Below, one piece after another: positions 22,630-32,060 of a stretch of 64,000 bases of DNA; the stretch's first letter is position 1, and every line of letters begins with the position of its first letter. The stretch lies in the NCBI GenBank assembly GCA_013368325.1, contig JAACJK010000163.1, forward strand, positions 2,976,001 to 3,040,000, read 5' to 3'. A program made the translations under genes and the position numbers. Below the pieces are notes generated by a model that was not told where the DNA came from, did no database searches, and was given only the letters and a program-made list of their open reading frames with translations. Source of the stretch: Ephemerocybe angulata. Its lineage: Eukaryota; Basidiomycota; Agaricomycetes; Agaricales; Psathyrellaceae.

Positions 22630-23144
22630 AAATCCCATTTGATATTCCGGGGCGCAGAGGCAGACCGGTCGTAAACTACTACAGCGTAATCAACATTTGA
22701 GGGAAAAGAGACAAGGCATAACGCAGCCCCTGGGCGAGATACAGACCGCGGTCGGCCCTGAGGGACGATCGGGGTCCAGCGAAGCCTAGTCCGTACGTCA
22801 TGGAGTGCAATGTGTAGGCAGAAAGGAGAGGCCGATTGGCCGCGAGGGCAAAGCCCGAGCACGCCTTTGGAACCCGCTGGCACCACCAACGCCGGAATAG
22901 CAAAGCACAGATGCACGCAGGAACCCTCCAAGCCAAGTCCAAGATGCCGCCGATTTCGCCGAAGCTACTAACTGCACAGCTCCCCAGACCCAGCACCAGC
23001 CCGCCCCAGAAAGAGGTCGCGTGAGCAACCGTCCCCCCAGGTCAGCCCGGCACGGGGGCCCCCACCCACACCCACACCTGCCCGTCCCGCTTAAGGATTG
23101 GCACTGGAGAACACCCTGGACATGCCCAGGTCTGCCCAAGCCTG

Positions 23145-26100
23145 TCATCCGACCCCCTCGGGGGCAGGCCGGAACCCGAATGAGGTCGGGTTCGCGACAA
23201 GGTAGCCAACAAGCTCCTTGAGCAATCTCGGAGTCCGCTGGGTGGCAGGAAGGTCGGGGCACCCTTCAAAGAGGTGGCGGCGCGTCTGGGTGGGCGCACC
23301 GCACGTGCAGGAGTGTTCCTCCGGGATGTTGAACCGAGAGTAATACTCGCCGATTGGGGCGTGGTTGAGAATGCACCTGCACACCCGTGCGCACAAGTGA
23401 TTATTGTCAGCCACAGAATTAAGCCAAGTGCCGCCCTTGGCGTACGCTGGCTGGAGGATTGACCCGTCAGGGGCGTGGAGCTGTAGGAACTGGCTCCCCC
23501 TGTACCCCTCAGCGAGGAACTGGGTGTGCCAGGAGCTGATAGCAGACTCTGTGACCTTCCGGCGCACATAGTCAAGCGATGTGGCTGGGCGTGCCCCCAC
23601 AGGGACCGCCGGCAACCCACGCGCATGCAGGTGCGCGTCGTGCTGCAGGGCCCACTCCAGTTTGGAGGGGACCTGAACGAATTCAATGCAATGGTCTACG
23701 GAGAGGGCAAACCATGCCACGAGGGCCTTGCAGACTGAAAGGGAGTGAGCCTGTCCAGAGTGGACAGAGGGGTCCACTGCCCGCTTCACCGAGGCGATGT
23801 GGTCAGTGAAGATGATAATCTTCCGACAGTCGTTCCGCTGGACAGCAGAGGCAACAGCCGCTTGGATTGCAAAGAGCTCTGCGTCCGCAGAGAGAACCTG
23901 TCCTGCTACCCATCGGGCAGAGGTCTTGTCGTCCCGGTCGCCTTGCGTCATTACGTACGCAGAGGCAGCCTGGTGGTGTTCGTTCCTCGGGACGGAGCAG
24001 TCTGTCCCAAAGCACGCGGTGTGCAGCTCATCCGAAGCTTGCCAATACAGGAGGTCGAGCTCAGCCCGGCGCACAGCCAAGCCTTCCAAGCCCTTCCCCG
24101 CGTAGACATTGAACTCCACTCGTTCCGAGTACAAGTCCATAAGCCGAGATCCAGGGGCATTCTCTTCCGCACATGGAGCAAATACCTCTGTGAGTTCTCC
24201 CAGCTGGGCGCTGGTTTGGGTTATAGTGTCGCGAACAGTCCTCCGGCACCCATGCCTTGGCAACCAGATCGCAGCACGGTAATTGGGCACAGCTGTGCCC
24301 CTGAATTCAGCCCCCAGCAACGCTCGCAGGGGGTGTGTGTCGGACAGAGTGGCTGTCCTAAAGATCGCTCTTTTGGACAGCTTCTGAAGGTGAAGCCGAA
24401 TGGGGGCGAGCCCTGCCAGGGACTCGACCCCACCGGTGAGGGAGGTGCAGAAGGCACCTGTGATCCAGCATGCCGCTTTGCGCTGCATGGATGTGAGTTG
24501 CTTAAGGACACCGACGTTCTTAGCACCCTCAAAGTACCAGAGCCTGTGCCCGTACGTTGCGATAGGCATCACGCATGCACGGTACAGGGTACGCTTGTGT
24601 TTCGGAGTAAGGCCCCGGTTCGAGTTGCCCAACATCCTCATTGCCATAACGGTTGTGAGGGCCTTGGTGGTATAGAACCGCAGGTGCTCCGTGAATGTGA
24701 GCTTGCGGTCAAAGAAGAAGCCGAGGTACCTCCAATAGGTCTTCGGTCGCAGTGGTGTCGCCCCTGTAAAGGGCGCAAATCCAAGGTCGAGGGGCCGGTT
24801 AAAGCCTGTCCTCTTCCAAGTGAAGTGAAAGAGCTCTGACTTGCTGTGTTCCAGCGCCAGTCCTGCTTTCCTGACTAGATCAAAGATGATTGCATATACA
24901 TGAAACAGCATGGTGCAATTCTCCTCAATGGATGGGGACTGGACTATGAGAGTCCCGTCGTCGACATAGGAGATGAGAACAGAGCCAAGGCCCCGTTCCA
25001 GTCTCCGATACAGCTTCATAATAGGAGCGATGACTATTGCAGACAGAACAGGAGAGAGAGCCGACCCTTACCCCACCCCCACGTCCGCCAGCAGCGGTTC
25101 TGATACGAAGTTGTTCCACGCATAGCGTGTTTCCCTCCCTACCAAGTAGGACTCGAAGAAGGTCACCACCGAGGGGTGGAACCCCAGCTTCTGCAGGACC
25201 GCCAGAAGGAACTGGTGGTTGATTGAGGGGAAGAACTGAGCCAGATCGAACGCGATCACACTCGTGTCCTGCCCCTTAGCCCAGCCCGTACGCACCAGGT
25301 GCGTGAGGACGAGGCCGGCGTCTTCAGTGGAGCGCTGTCGCACTCCACCCGTCTGGTTCGGGTCGACCAAGTCATACTTGATCATCTCGAACTGGAACCT
25401 ATTTGAGATCATCTTCTCAATGAGCTTCCCCATCGTGTTGAGAAGCACGATCGGCCGGAAAGCCTTGGGTGTATCGTAGGAGGGCTTTCCGGGTTTTGGA
25501 ATAACCACGGAGAGCGACTCTTTGAAATGTTTTGGCCACCGGCCTGTACGAATACAGCCGTCTGCCAAAGAAACGAAGGCCTCCACACAATCGGGATGAG
25601 CCAGGACGCGCTTCAGGTGCCTCCACGTAACATGGTCTGGCCCTGGTGCGGAGCGTGCGGAGCACGCTTGTAATGCTTGGGTGAGCTCTAGAACCGAGAA
25701 CCCTCGCCAGTCACGAACAGGCTCCTGAGGGAGCTCGTTCAGGATAGATACATCTACCGCCCTGTCAGAGGCGGCATTGTAGGTGTTGTGCAGGGCGTCC
25801 AATAGGTCGCTCAGCTCGTGGCAAGGCTGCCCATTAAACTGGATAGCCTCGCATGGCGGATTCTTGCGCTCCTTGACCCAGGCCATGAGGTCCCAGGGGC
25901 GCTTGTTGGTTTCTGCAACCTCCTTGATGCGAGCATCAAAGAACTTGCGCTTGGCTGCCTTGGTAGCAGTTCTTAATGCCTTGTAGCCGGCCAGGGTCTG
26001 ATCGGCCCTGTATGCAGCTAGCGCGGCGTCACATCCAGCATCCCACTACTCCTTCCAGTGCGGTTTCACCTTGAATTCCTTGGAATGGCGTAGCCATGCC

Positions 26101-26990
26101 TCGTTGCACGCGCCGGCTATTGCCTGCGCAAAGTCCTCCACCTCGTCGGCAGTGGTAACAGGGTGCTGCTTAAGCCCCCCAATAACTCCTGCCAGCTCTG
26201 AGACGAACTCGGCCTCCTCATCGCTGTCAGGTTTGATGGTGCGCCGCCTTGCCGCTGGAGGAGATTGGCGGTGCACAATGCTACAGGCCACCGGATAATG
26301 GTCCGATGGGCCCCTGGTTATGGGATCAGGTGACCCTGATGGGATCAGCTCTGGATCACCCAGCCGTGATGGCTGTGATGCGAGCACCTCGGAGCAAGGC
26401 ACAAACACCAAGTCAATGACCGAGTGAACATTGGGATCGGCGCGCGACACATACGTCGGGCCCGGGTTAGTGAACTTGGTCAATTCCAAGCCCAGTCTGG
26501 CTGCTGTCTCCAGTAGGAGGATAGCTGTCGTCCTGTGGTGTAAGACCCGTGGGTCCCACTCCCTAGAGTGACAGTTAAAGTCGCCGCCCATGTAGGATAG
26601 GGCAGGCAAGGTGTCGGCCTTCTCAGCAAGGAGCTTGATGGCGCGGTGTTGGTCATCTGAGTAGATGTTCATAAAGTGCAGTACCCGATCACGCCCAAAC
26701 AGGGACACGATTATGATGTCGCGGTCATCGAGGAGGTCTCGACGGTAGGCAGGGCGCCAGTGCGCCAGCCTGTTAGAAACATAGGTCAGGACACGGGGTC
26801 TTGAACCCGGCTCAGGGAGTCTCGCCATGCACAGCCAGTTGGGGTGGCGGGGTGCTCCAATAACATCGGCTCCTTCTTTGCTTACCGTGGAGGGCGCCTG
26901 TCTTACTGTCTGCCAAGGGGGTTCTTGGATAAACAGAATATCGAATTCATCCTTTAGACGATCCAGAATAATATCTAAGTATGCTTATGC
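23145..26990 (-). pseudogene. LINE-A ORF2: endonuclease, reverse transcriptase, RNase H
   Basis: A single minus frame of about 1,280 codons is broken only by TAG at 26046-26048 (where Trp would fit) and TAA at 25068-25070 (Gln would fit). The endonuclease shows FDILFIQEPPW, MGGDFNCHSREWDP, RADPNVHSVIDLVFVP and GPSDHYPV. RT shows WRHLKRVLAHP, the DLAQFFPSINH palm Asp, GSALSPVLSA and catalytic SYVDDGTLI. RNase H shows CFGTDCSVPRNE, SADAELFAIQAAV, IIIFTDHIASV and a HD/H end. The C-terminus has CTCGAPTQTRRHLFEGC. The first part of the endonuclease lies beyond the insertion at 31981-32060. The enzyme would nick target DNA and copy its own RNA onto it. Confidence 0.9.
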
Positions 26991-27213
26991 TGAATGTTTT
27001 ACGGGTTCCACCCAATCAGAGCTGCCCGCGCCACCCCGTTTTACAGGCGGGCACAGCCATCTGATTGGCCGAGATTTGTCATGATCGGCAGGCCCGGCTG
27101 TTCGGCTCCCGCTGTAATCTAATCTATTTCCTTATCTTATCAATAAAGCACGTGCCTTGATGGAATCGTGCCCCTGGCCCTGGGCTGCTCGGTTGAACCG
27201 AGATTAATTAGTT

Positions 27214-27231
27214 CGTCGCGTCGACGCGACG
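27214..27231. repeat. 18-bp perfect CG-rich palindrome
   Basis: CGTCGCGTCGACGCGACG equals its own reverse complement. A shorter related palindrome, GCGTCGCGACGC, lies at 30937-30948 on the other side of the recombinase gene. It could be a recombinase or regulator binding site. That is inference. Confidence 0.8.
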
Positions 27232-28306
27232 CAATGCATTCAGAACGCTTTCATGAATGCTGCAATCTGGTTTTGGATTCTGTGGGTTCGGTGTCCTCGG
27301 AATCCTGGAGTGTGGCTTTGGATTTGTCCCGGCTGGGTGCTGGGCGGCTGCTGGCTTCTGGCTTCTTTTGGTTCTCGTTTCTCGCTTTGCTTTTCTCTTG
27401 CTTCCCGGGACAATCACACAATGCACGCCAAACCGCGGACTCAAGACTATTGGCTAGCAACCAGACAATGCTCGGACATTGTTGTGGATATGTGGTGAGC
27501 TTCTTTCTTAGTTTTTTCTTCATCAATGAATGCCTCGTCGTCATGGGCATGGCTTAGGAGATGGTGCGCCTTTGATATATAAGGCCGCCTCCTTTCTCTT
27601 CCCTTCCCCACCCTGTTTCCTCTTTGCCGTTGCCTGCTTGTATCCGACCGCACCCGGCATTCTCTCTCCACTCGACGCTTGTTCTCGGCGTGAACTGCTC
27701 GTTCTCGCGCTTGCAACCCGGTCTTTACTCTTTTTTTTTCGTTCTCGCGCTCGCTGCTCGCGCTCGCAACCCCTCGCAACGCGCTAGGCCGTGTCCCCCC
27801 CGGTTCTTGAAGCCACACCCGGCATCGTACACGGATTGGGGCGCGTGTCTTGTGCTTTGGGGGTCGCGTTGCACTTTGGGGCACTTTTGACCTCTGTGCG
27901 TGCGTTTGTATATTGGGCCCTGGGGCCCATGGGTGTGTTCTGCGTGAAACATGCGCCGCGCATGTGTTTTTTTGTGCCTGAGAGGTGCTCCGTAGGCCGT
28001 GCATGGCTCTGTTCCATGTGTTTTTTTGTGCGTGAGAGGTGCTCCGTAGACCGTGCGCTTGTGGATGGGCTCTTAAGGTGCACTTGGTCGCGCAGTGATG
28101 CCTACGTGCAGCGCGTGTGGCCATTAGCGAGGTTTTAATGCGCAACCTGAAGCCGCCGGACATAGGGATCTAACCCAGAGGTCCCAGTCAATCGGCTTCA
28201 AGCACGGGCTGCGCACTTGGCTACCTGACAACGTCCTGATGCGAATTAATGAAGCGGTTTATTGTAAAGGTATGTATGACTATGAGATCTATATTTTCTG
28301 CACTGT
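27232..28306. other. non-coding part of the insertion, downstream of the recombinase gene
   Basis: It is CpG- and pyrimidine-rich, with long overlapping frames on both strands that lack domain signals. A 54-bp-period direct repeat (CATGTGTTTTTTTGTG, then GAGAGGTGCTCCGTAG, ending CCGTGC) occurs at 27961 and 28015. No gene is supported. Confidence 0.45.
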
Positions 28307-30587
28307 CTAAGTTGTATGGGGGTCAGAAGATGGGTCAGAAGAGTCACGCTCTTCAGGGCGCCCGCGCTTGCTTGTACGACGCCGACCTACATGTGTGGGC
28401 GAGCGTGCTTGGATAGCAGTCAGAAGGGCACGAAACCCTTTGCTTGCCTCGGGATAGAGTTGAAGAAACATTTCTTCGTCTCTATTAAGTCTTGAAGGCA
28501 GAGATTCAGTCTGGTAAATCTCATAAACCCAATCAGCTGAGAGCTCACCTATAGAACTCCTCGGCAACTGTCCTACGGTCACCGCGTTTCGAGCCAAATG
28601 TGGTTCTCATGTCCCCGGTATACCACGCAGGAGGCCAATCTCGGAGAGGGAGCATATTATCGGTGCCTCCCCCCTCCCATTGCTGTATGGCCTCCCGCCA
28701 TGCGCCTGCACCTGCGGGGAGGTTGGGAATATAGACGCCTGGAATGGCAGGTATGCGGCGGCGGCCAGCAGAGGCTGTGGTTGATGTCGGCTGCACCAGT
28801 GTACAGGTGCTAGAGGTCGGCGGATTTGGTGGGACACTGAACGAAGATGGTGATGGTGGCAAAGGCAAAGAGGAATACGGGCTTGGGTTTGTTGGAGTTG
28901 GGTTATAGGATGAGGCTGAGGGCGACGGAGCGATGGCAGAGCGGCCGTTCTGAGTGACTGCAACTGCAAGTTGCTCCATCTTCTCGGTCAAGCACACTTT
29001 CAGATCAAGGATATCTTCCTGCGAGACGGGGTCACAGGGGCGGTCGCTTCCCAGAAGCACACACTTATCACCAAGTGCACCCCGATCGGGATCAAGCGCA
29101 CTACGATAACTGTTCTCGACATTGTGCAGCGAGTTGACGAGATAGCGCAGGAGAACGTCGACCTGAAAGTTTCTGATTAGTAGACATCAGAACCCGAAAC
29201 GGGAGATGGCTTACCCCTTCTCCAACAGCCCAACCTCCCCACCATTGGATCGCATTTAGGGACCAACGCTCTGCAATTGCTGCATACATGAAGCGATATT
29301 GCGCCCCTCCACGTCGAAAACAATGAGTTGTGAGTGTCTTTTCCAACCCTGCCCCTGATGCGAACTCTTGGAGTAAATTCTGAACGGTGTCGTAGGATAT
29401 TGGTGTGTTTGGGTGCACAACTCCATTCGGAGCGATGTACGGAAAGATGTAGTCATCGCGATGGAGAGGTCGTCCAAGTCGAAGGCTGAGGTACTTAACT
29501 TAAGCCAACGGGGTAAGTGCGTGTACATATCGATTTCGCGGTGTTTAGGCTGCTCGTAGATCTCGTACGTTTGATCTATGCTCATTGTCAGTCATGGAAT
29601 GTCGAATATGGAAGGACGATGTACTAACCTATCACACCATCATTTCCAGCAGCCTTTTGCCACCCCTTCCGCTCGGAAAGCTCAACGCCAATAAATGGAT
29701 GGTACTTCGGCGCTGGGCCCCTCCCGCTGAAGTCTAAATCGCCATAACGTATATTACATGTCTCGAAGTTTCTAAACCAGAGTTAATGGACGCCGGCAAC
29801 TCAAGTAGGTAACAACTCACCTTGTAAACATAGTAAATGCTGTTGTAGAGAACGCTCGATACAGCCCATGTTTATCCATAATCTTCACGGCATCCGGATT
29901 GCACAGCTGTGGGTTTTCGAGGGCGCTGTCCATACAAATGGCCTCCGACCAGTCCATGATGGCTCGCATATCCTCAATGGTAATTGCCTCGGCGTGATGG
30001 CGTTCTGTGGCTTCACCTCGCTGTGCTGCCCGAGCTTTGACTGACCGTACAAGCTGCTTGACCTCGTACGCCTTTGCTGGGCATCCCATTATCTTCCCAG
30101 TCGTTGGGTCACAATGGTAGTCCCCTCCGTACCCGCTGAAATATGCACATTGTGCAGATCCGTTAGTTAACTCAGTGCAAGAGACTTAACATAAGGCTGC
30201 TCACGATTTTGACCACTCTTTAACCCAGGCACTATAAATCCCTTCTGCCGTTGACTTTCCACACCTCTTCTCCCCTGTACAACATTTCTGCCCAATAAAC
30301 AGTTGCAGAACATATGACGAGTGCCGGTTGGGAACCTTGTCGAGGGCATGGGCGAGCTCTGTATTTGATATGTGGTCCTTTACACCCAGCCGCTTCCTCT
30401 CGTCAATGAGATTCTCGAGGAAGGTGCGTGTGTTCCCTGTGTAGCCACTGTAGGTGCTCGTAGTCGTCTTGGAGAGCCCATACTTGTCAATACTGTCATG
30501 ACAAGCGGCTTCTAGAGTTGCCAAGGTATCGGAGGCTTTGGTAGAGCAACTATCAGAGGTCGAACTTTGCTTTTTTGGGCGTGCCAT
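28307..30587 (-). pseudogene. tyrosine-recombinase-like gene, six exons, one 5-bp lesion
   Basis: Proposed exons on the minus strand: 30587-30205, 30135-29821, 29771-29629, 29575-29215, 29162-28549 and 28481-28307, each with GT..AG borders (introns about 50-70 bp). With one TTAAG of the duplicated pair at 29494-29503 discounted, they join as 661 codons plus stop. It starts MARPKKQSSTSDSC. The core has TAFTMFTRNFETCNIRYGDL (box I Arg), THCFRRGGAQYRFMYAAI (H-x2-R box), LNAIQWWGGW and LLRYLVNSLHNVENSYRSAL (likely nucleophile Tyr). The tail is Pro/Ser-rich, then LPLRDWPPAWYTG and MFLQLYPEASKGFRALLTAI. I recall similar multicopy proteins in Agaricomycetes described as DNA breaking-rejoining-like. 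Crypton relationship is possible, but no GCR1-type domain is evident. Confidence 0.8.
29494..29503 (-). other. 5-bp tandem duplication disrupting the recombinase frame
   Basis: The minus strand reads TTAAGTTAAG. The frame before it ends HLPRWLK and the frame after it reads YLSLRLGRPLHRDDYIFPYI. The two meet in frame only if one TTAAG is ignored. It is the sole lesion seen in the gene. Confidence 0.75.
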
Positions 30588-31998
30588 GGTGGAAGGATTC
30601 AGAAAATATGTTACGGGCGTCGGGCGTTGAGCAAGACAAAGTGATCGGAGCCCAGCTACAGCACGATCGAACAAATCGGAGCCCCGAGACCTTTTGCCAT
30701 GCCCCTGGCCAACAGCCCAAATGGTGTCGTAAGGGCCGGCAAGAGCAATAGTAGTGGTGGGAAAGCTAAAATGAAGCGAAATAAGCCTTCAGGGTCGATT
30801 AGATGTGCTCAGCTTAGGCAGCTCTGGGATAAGTGTAGCCTGCTTGCATTTTCGGAGCTCAGGTTCAAATCTGACTACATATGCACCTAAAAGCCCACAG
30901 GGCAAAGACCACCTTACTGCACGCACGCGCCGGCATGCGTCGCGACGCGTCGCAGCGTACTGGACGTACGCGTTTTAGGCAGCTGGCACGCAATCACAAT
31001 TTGCACAAACACATTTGGGCTCAGGCTGATCGCCGTGCCTGACACTCTCTAAGTGGTTTGCTTGTAAGATAAGTTCAATAAGTTCAATAAGAACTTATTT
31101 CAGAACGTTTTACATGAATTTACGGTAAAACGGGTCAATTTACGGTGAACCAGGGTGAACCGCGCGCGAGCCACAGCAGCTCGGCGGTAGTGCACGTCCA
31201 ATAAGTGTTGGCGGTGACACACCATGACAGGCACGGATCATGTCCGCTAGCCAAACAGTGGGCCGTCAGAAACAGTCAAGTTTGGTCAAAGCACAGAAAG
31301 GTATCTTCCCTACGTTTTCTACAGCCCAAGAGTTGGAGATTCAAGTACATGTTATTATGGCAATACTAGAAGTGTCGATTATTATCGATTAAACTTGAAA
31401 GAGGAACCTGACTCCAGAATAGCAAGTCGCCCGACTGATGCAACATCATGACACACGTCCATAGTCTGGGAAGGTGCGAAGTCCAAGCGAAGTCCCAATA
31501 AGTAGGACAGCAATAACGGCGGTCCGCATCTGCCTATTCGGAACCTCTCGATTGCTGCTGCAGTTGTGCTGCAGCTGTAGGCCTCCCTCTTATCTCCCTC
31601 TGCTTATCTAGAAGGCGTCCACCAGACTTGTATTCTTGCTGAGCCTTGTCTATATTATATATGATATGATTTATCCTTCTCACTTTTCCCACTTGACGTA
31701 CAGTACTGGTTTTGTGTAACATTTAACCCGGGGAAAGCTTCATGCGCTGTACGTTCTCACTGCAACATCTTGAGTCCTGACCAAACCCAAACTTCAGACT
31801 TCAGTCATCTTCAAGGTCAAGTCCACTGTCCAAGTTTGATTGATGATGTGGGTACATGTGGGTGCAGGGCCTCGGCTGGGTGCGACGCGCCCGGCGACTC
31901 CATTCGGACCTCAGGGGCATCGGAAATACCCGCCCAGAAGCGGCCCAGACATGTGGTAAGGTGTTCCTTGTAAAATAACGGTAAAACGAGTCGAATAA
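30588..31998. promoter_or_regulatory. upstream region of the recombinase gene and insertion right arm
   Basis: There is no credible ORF. It holds the GCGTCGCGACGC palindrome at 30937-30948, a direct and inverted AATAAGTTC cluster at 31070-31100, GTTTTAC motifs at 31107-31113 and (inverted) 31125-31131, and an LTR-like piece from about 31475 (TGCGAAGTCC) to 31725 (GTGTAACA). The promoter for the minus-strand gene must lie in its left part, but I see no defined TATA element. Confidence 0.35.
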
Positions 31999-32060
31999 GG
32001 CCGCATAGTTCTTAGCAATATTGAAACTCAGAACCCTAATCTTGCTGTCTGTCGAGCTCG
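31981..32060 (-). pseudogene. LINE-A ORF2 5' end (endonuclease start)
   Basis: The minus strand reads DSKIRVLSFNIAKNYAALFD, the first beta strand of an AP-type endonuclease with its Asn. It overlaps the end of ORF1, as is common in LINEs. Translation into the insertion (YRYFTRN...) has no family resemblance. Confidence 0.8.

Larger units (their letters stand above)
26966..31998 (-). mobile_element. about 5.0-kb insertion carrying a tyrosine-recombinase-like gene
   Basis: It splits LINE-A ORF2 between IRVLSFNIAKNYAALFDS (ending near 31985) and ILDRLKDEFDILFIQEPPW (starting near 26968). Both halves belong to one element bracketed by one target duplication, so the middle is an insertion. Exact ends are uncertain. 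GAATAA occurs at both edges (26966-26971 and 31993-31998), GAAT also at 26992-26995, and an imperfect inverted pair GTTTTACGG / CGGTAAAAC lies at 26996-27004 and 31979-31987. The only substantial gene inside is the spliced tyrosine-recombinase-like gene. The rest is non-coding and includes CG palindromes and an LTR-like piece near 31475-31725. Confidence 0.75.

Noticed and set aside
23745..24839. 364-codon plus-strand ORF
   Set aside because: It is antisense to the RT/RNase H part of LINE-A ORF2, which carries all conserved motifs.
27446..28163. 238-codon minus-strand ORF downstream of the recombinase gene
   Set aside because: It overlaps several long frames on the other strand, is Arg/His/Ser-biased with internal near-repeats, and follows base composition rather than any domain.
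28307..30587. Starship captain (DUF3435) recombinase
   Set aside because: Captains are known from Pezizomycotina, and the spliced gene with the LRDWPPAWYTG C-terminal region does not resemble them. The insertion is also only about 5 kb with no cargo genes.
30780..30890. tRNA-like sequence with CTCAGGTTCAAATCTGA
   Set aside because: A B-box match is present, but the T-stem is out of register and no A-box or acceptor pairing could be formed.
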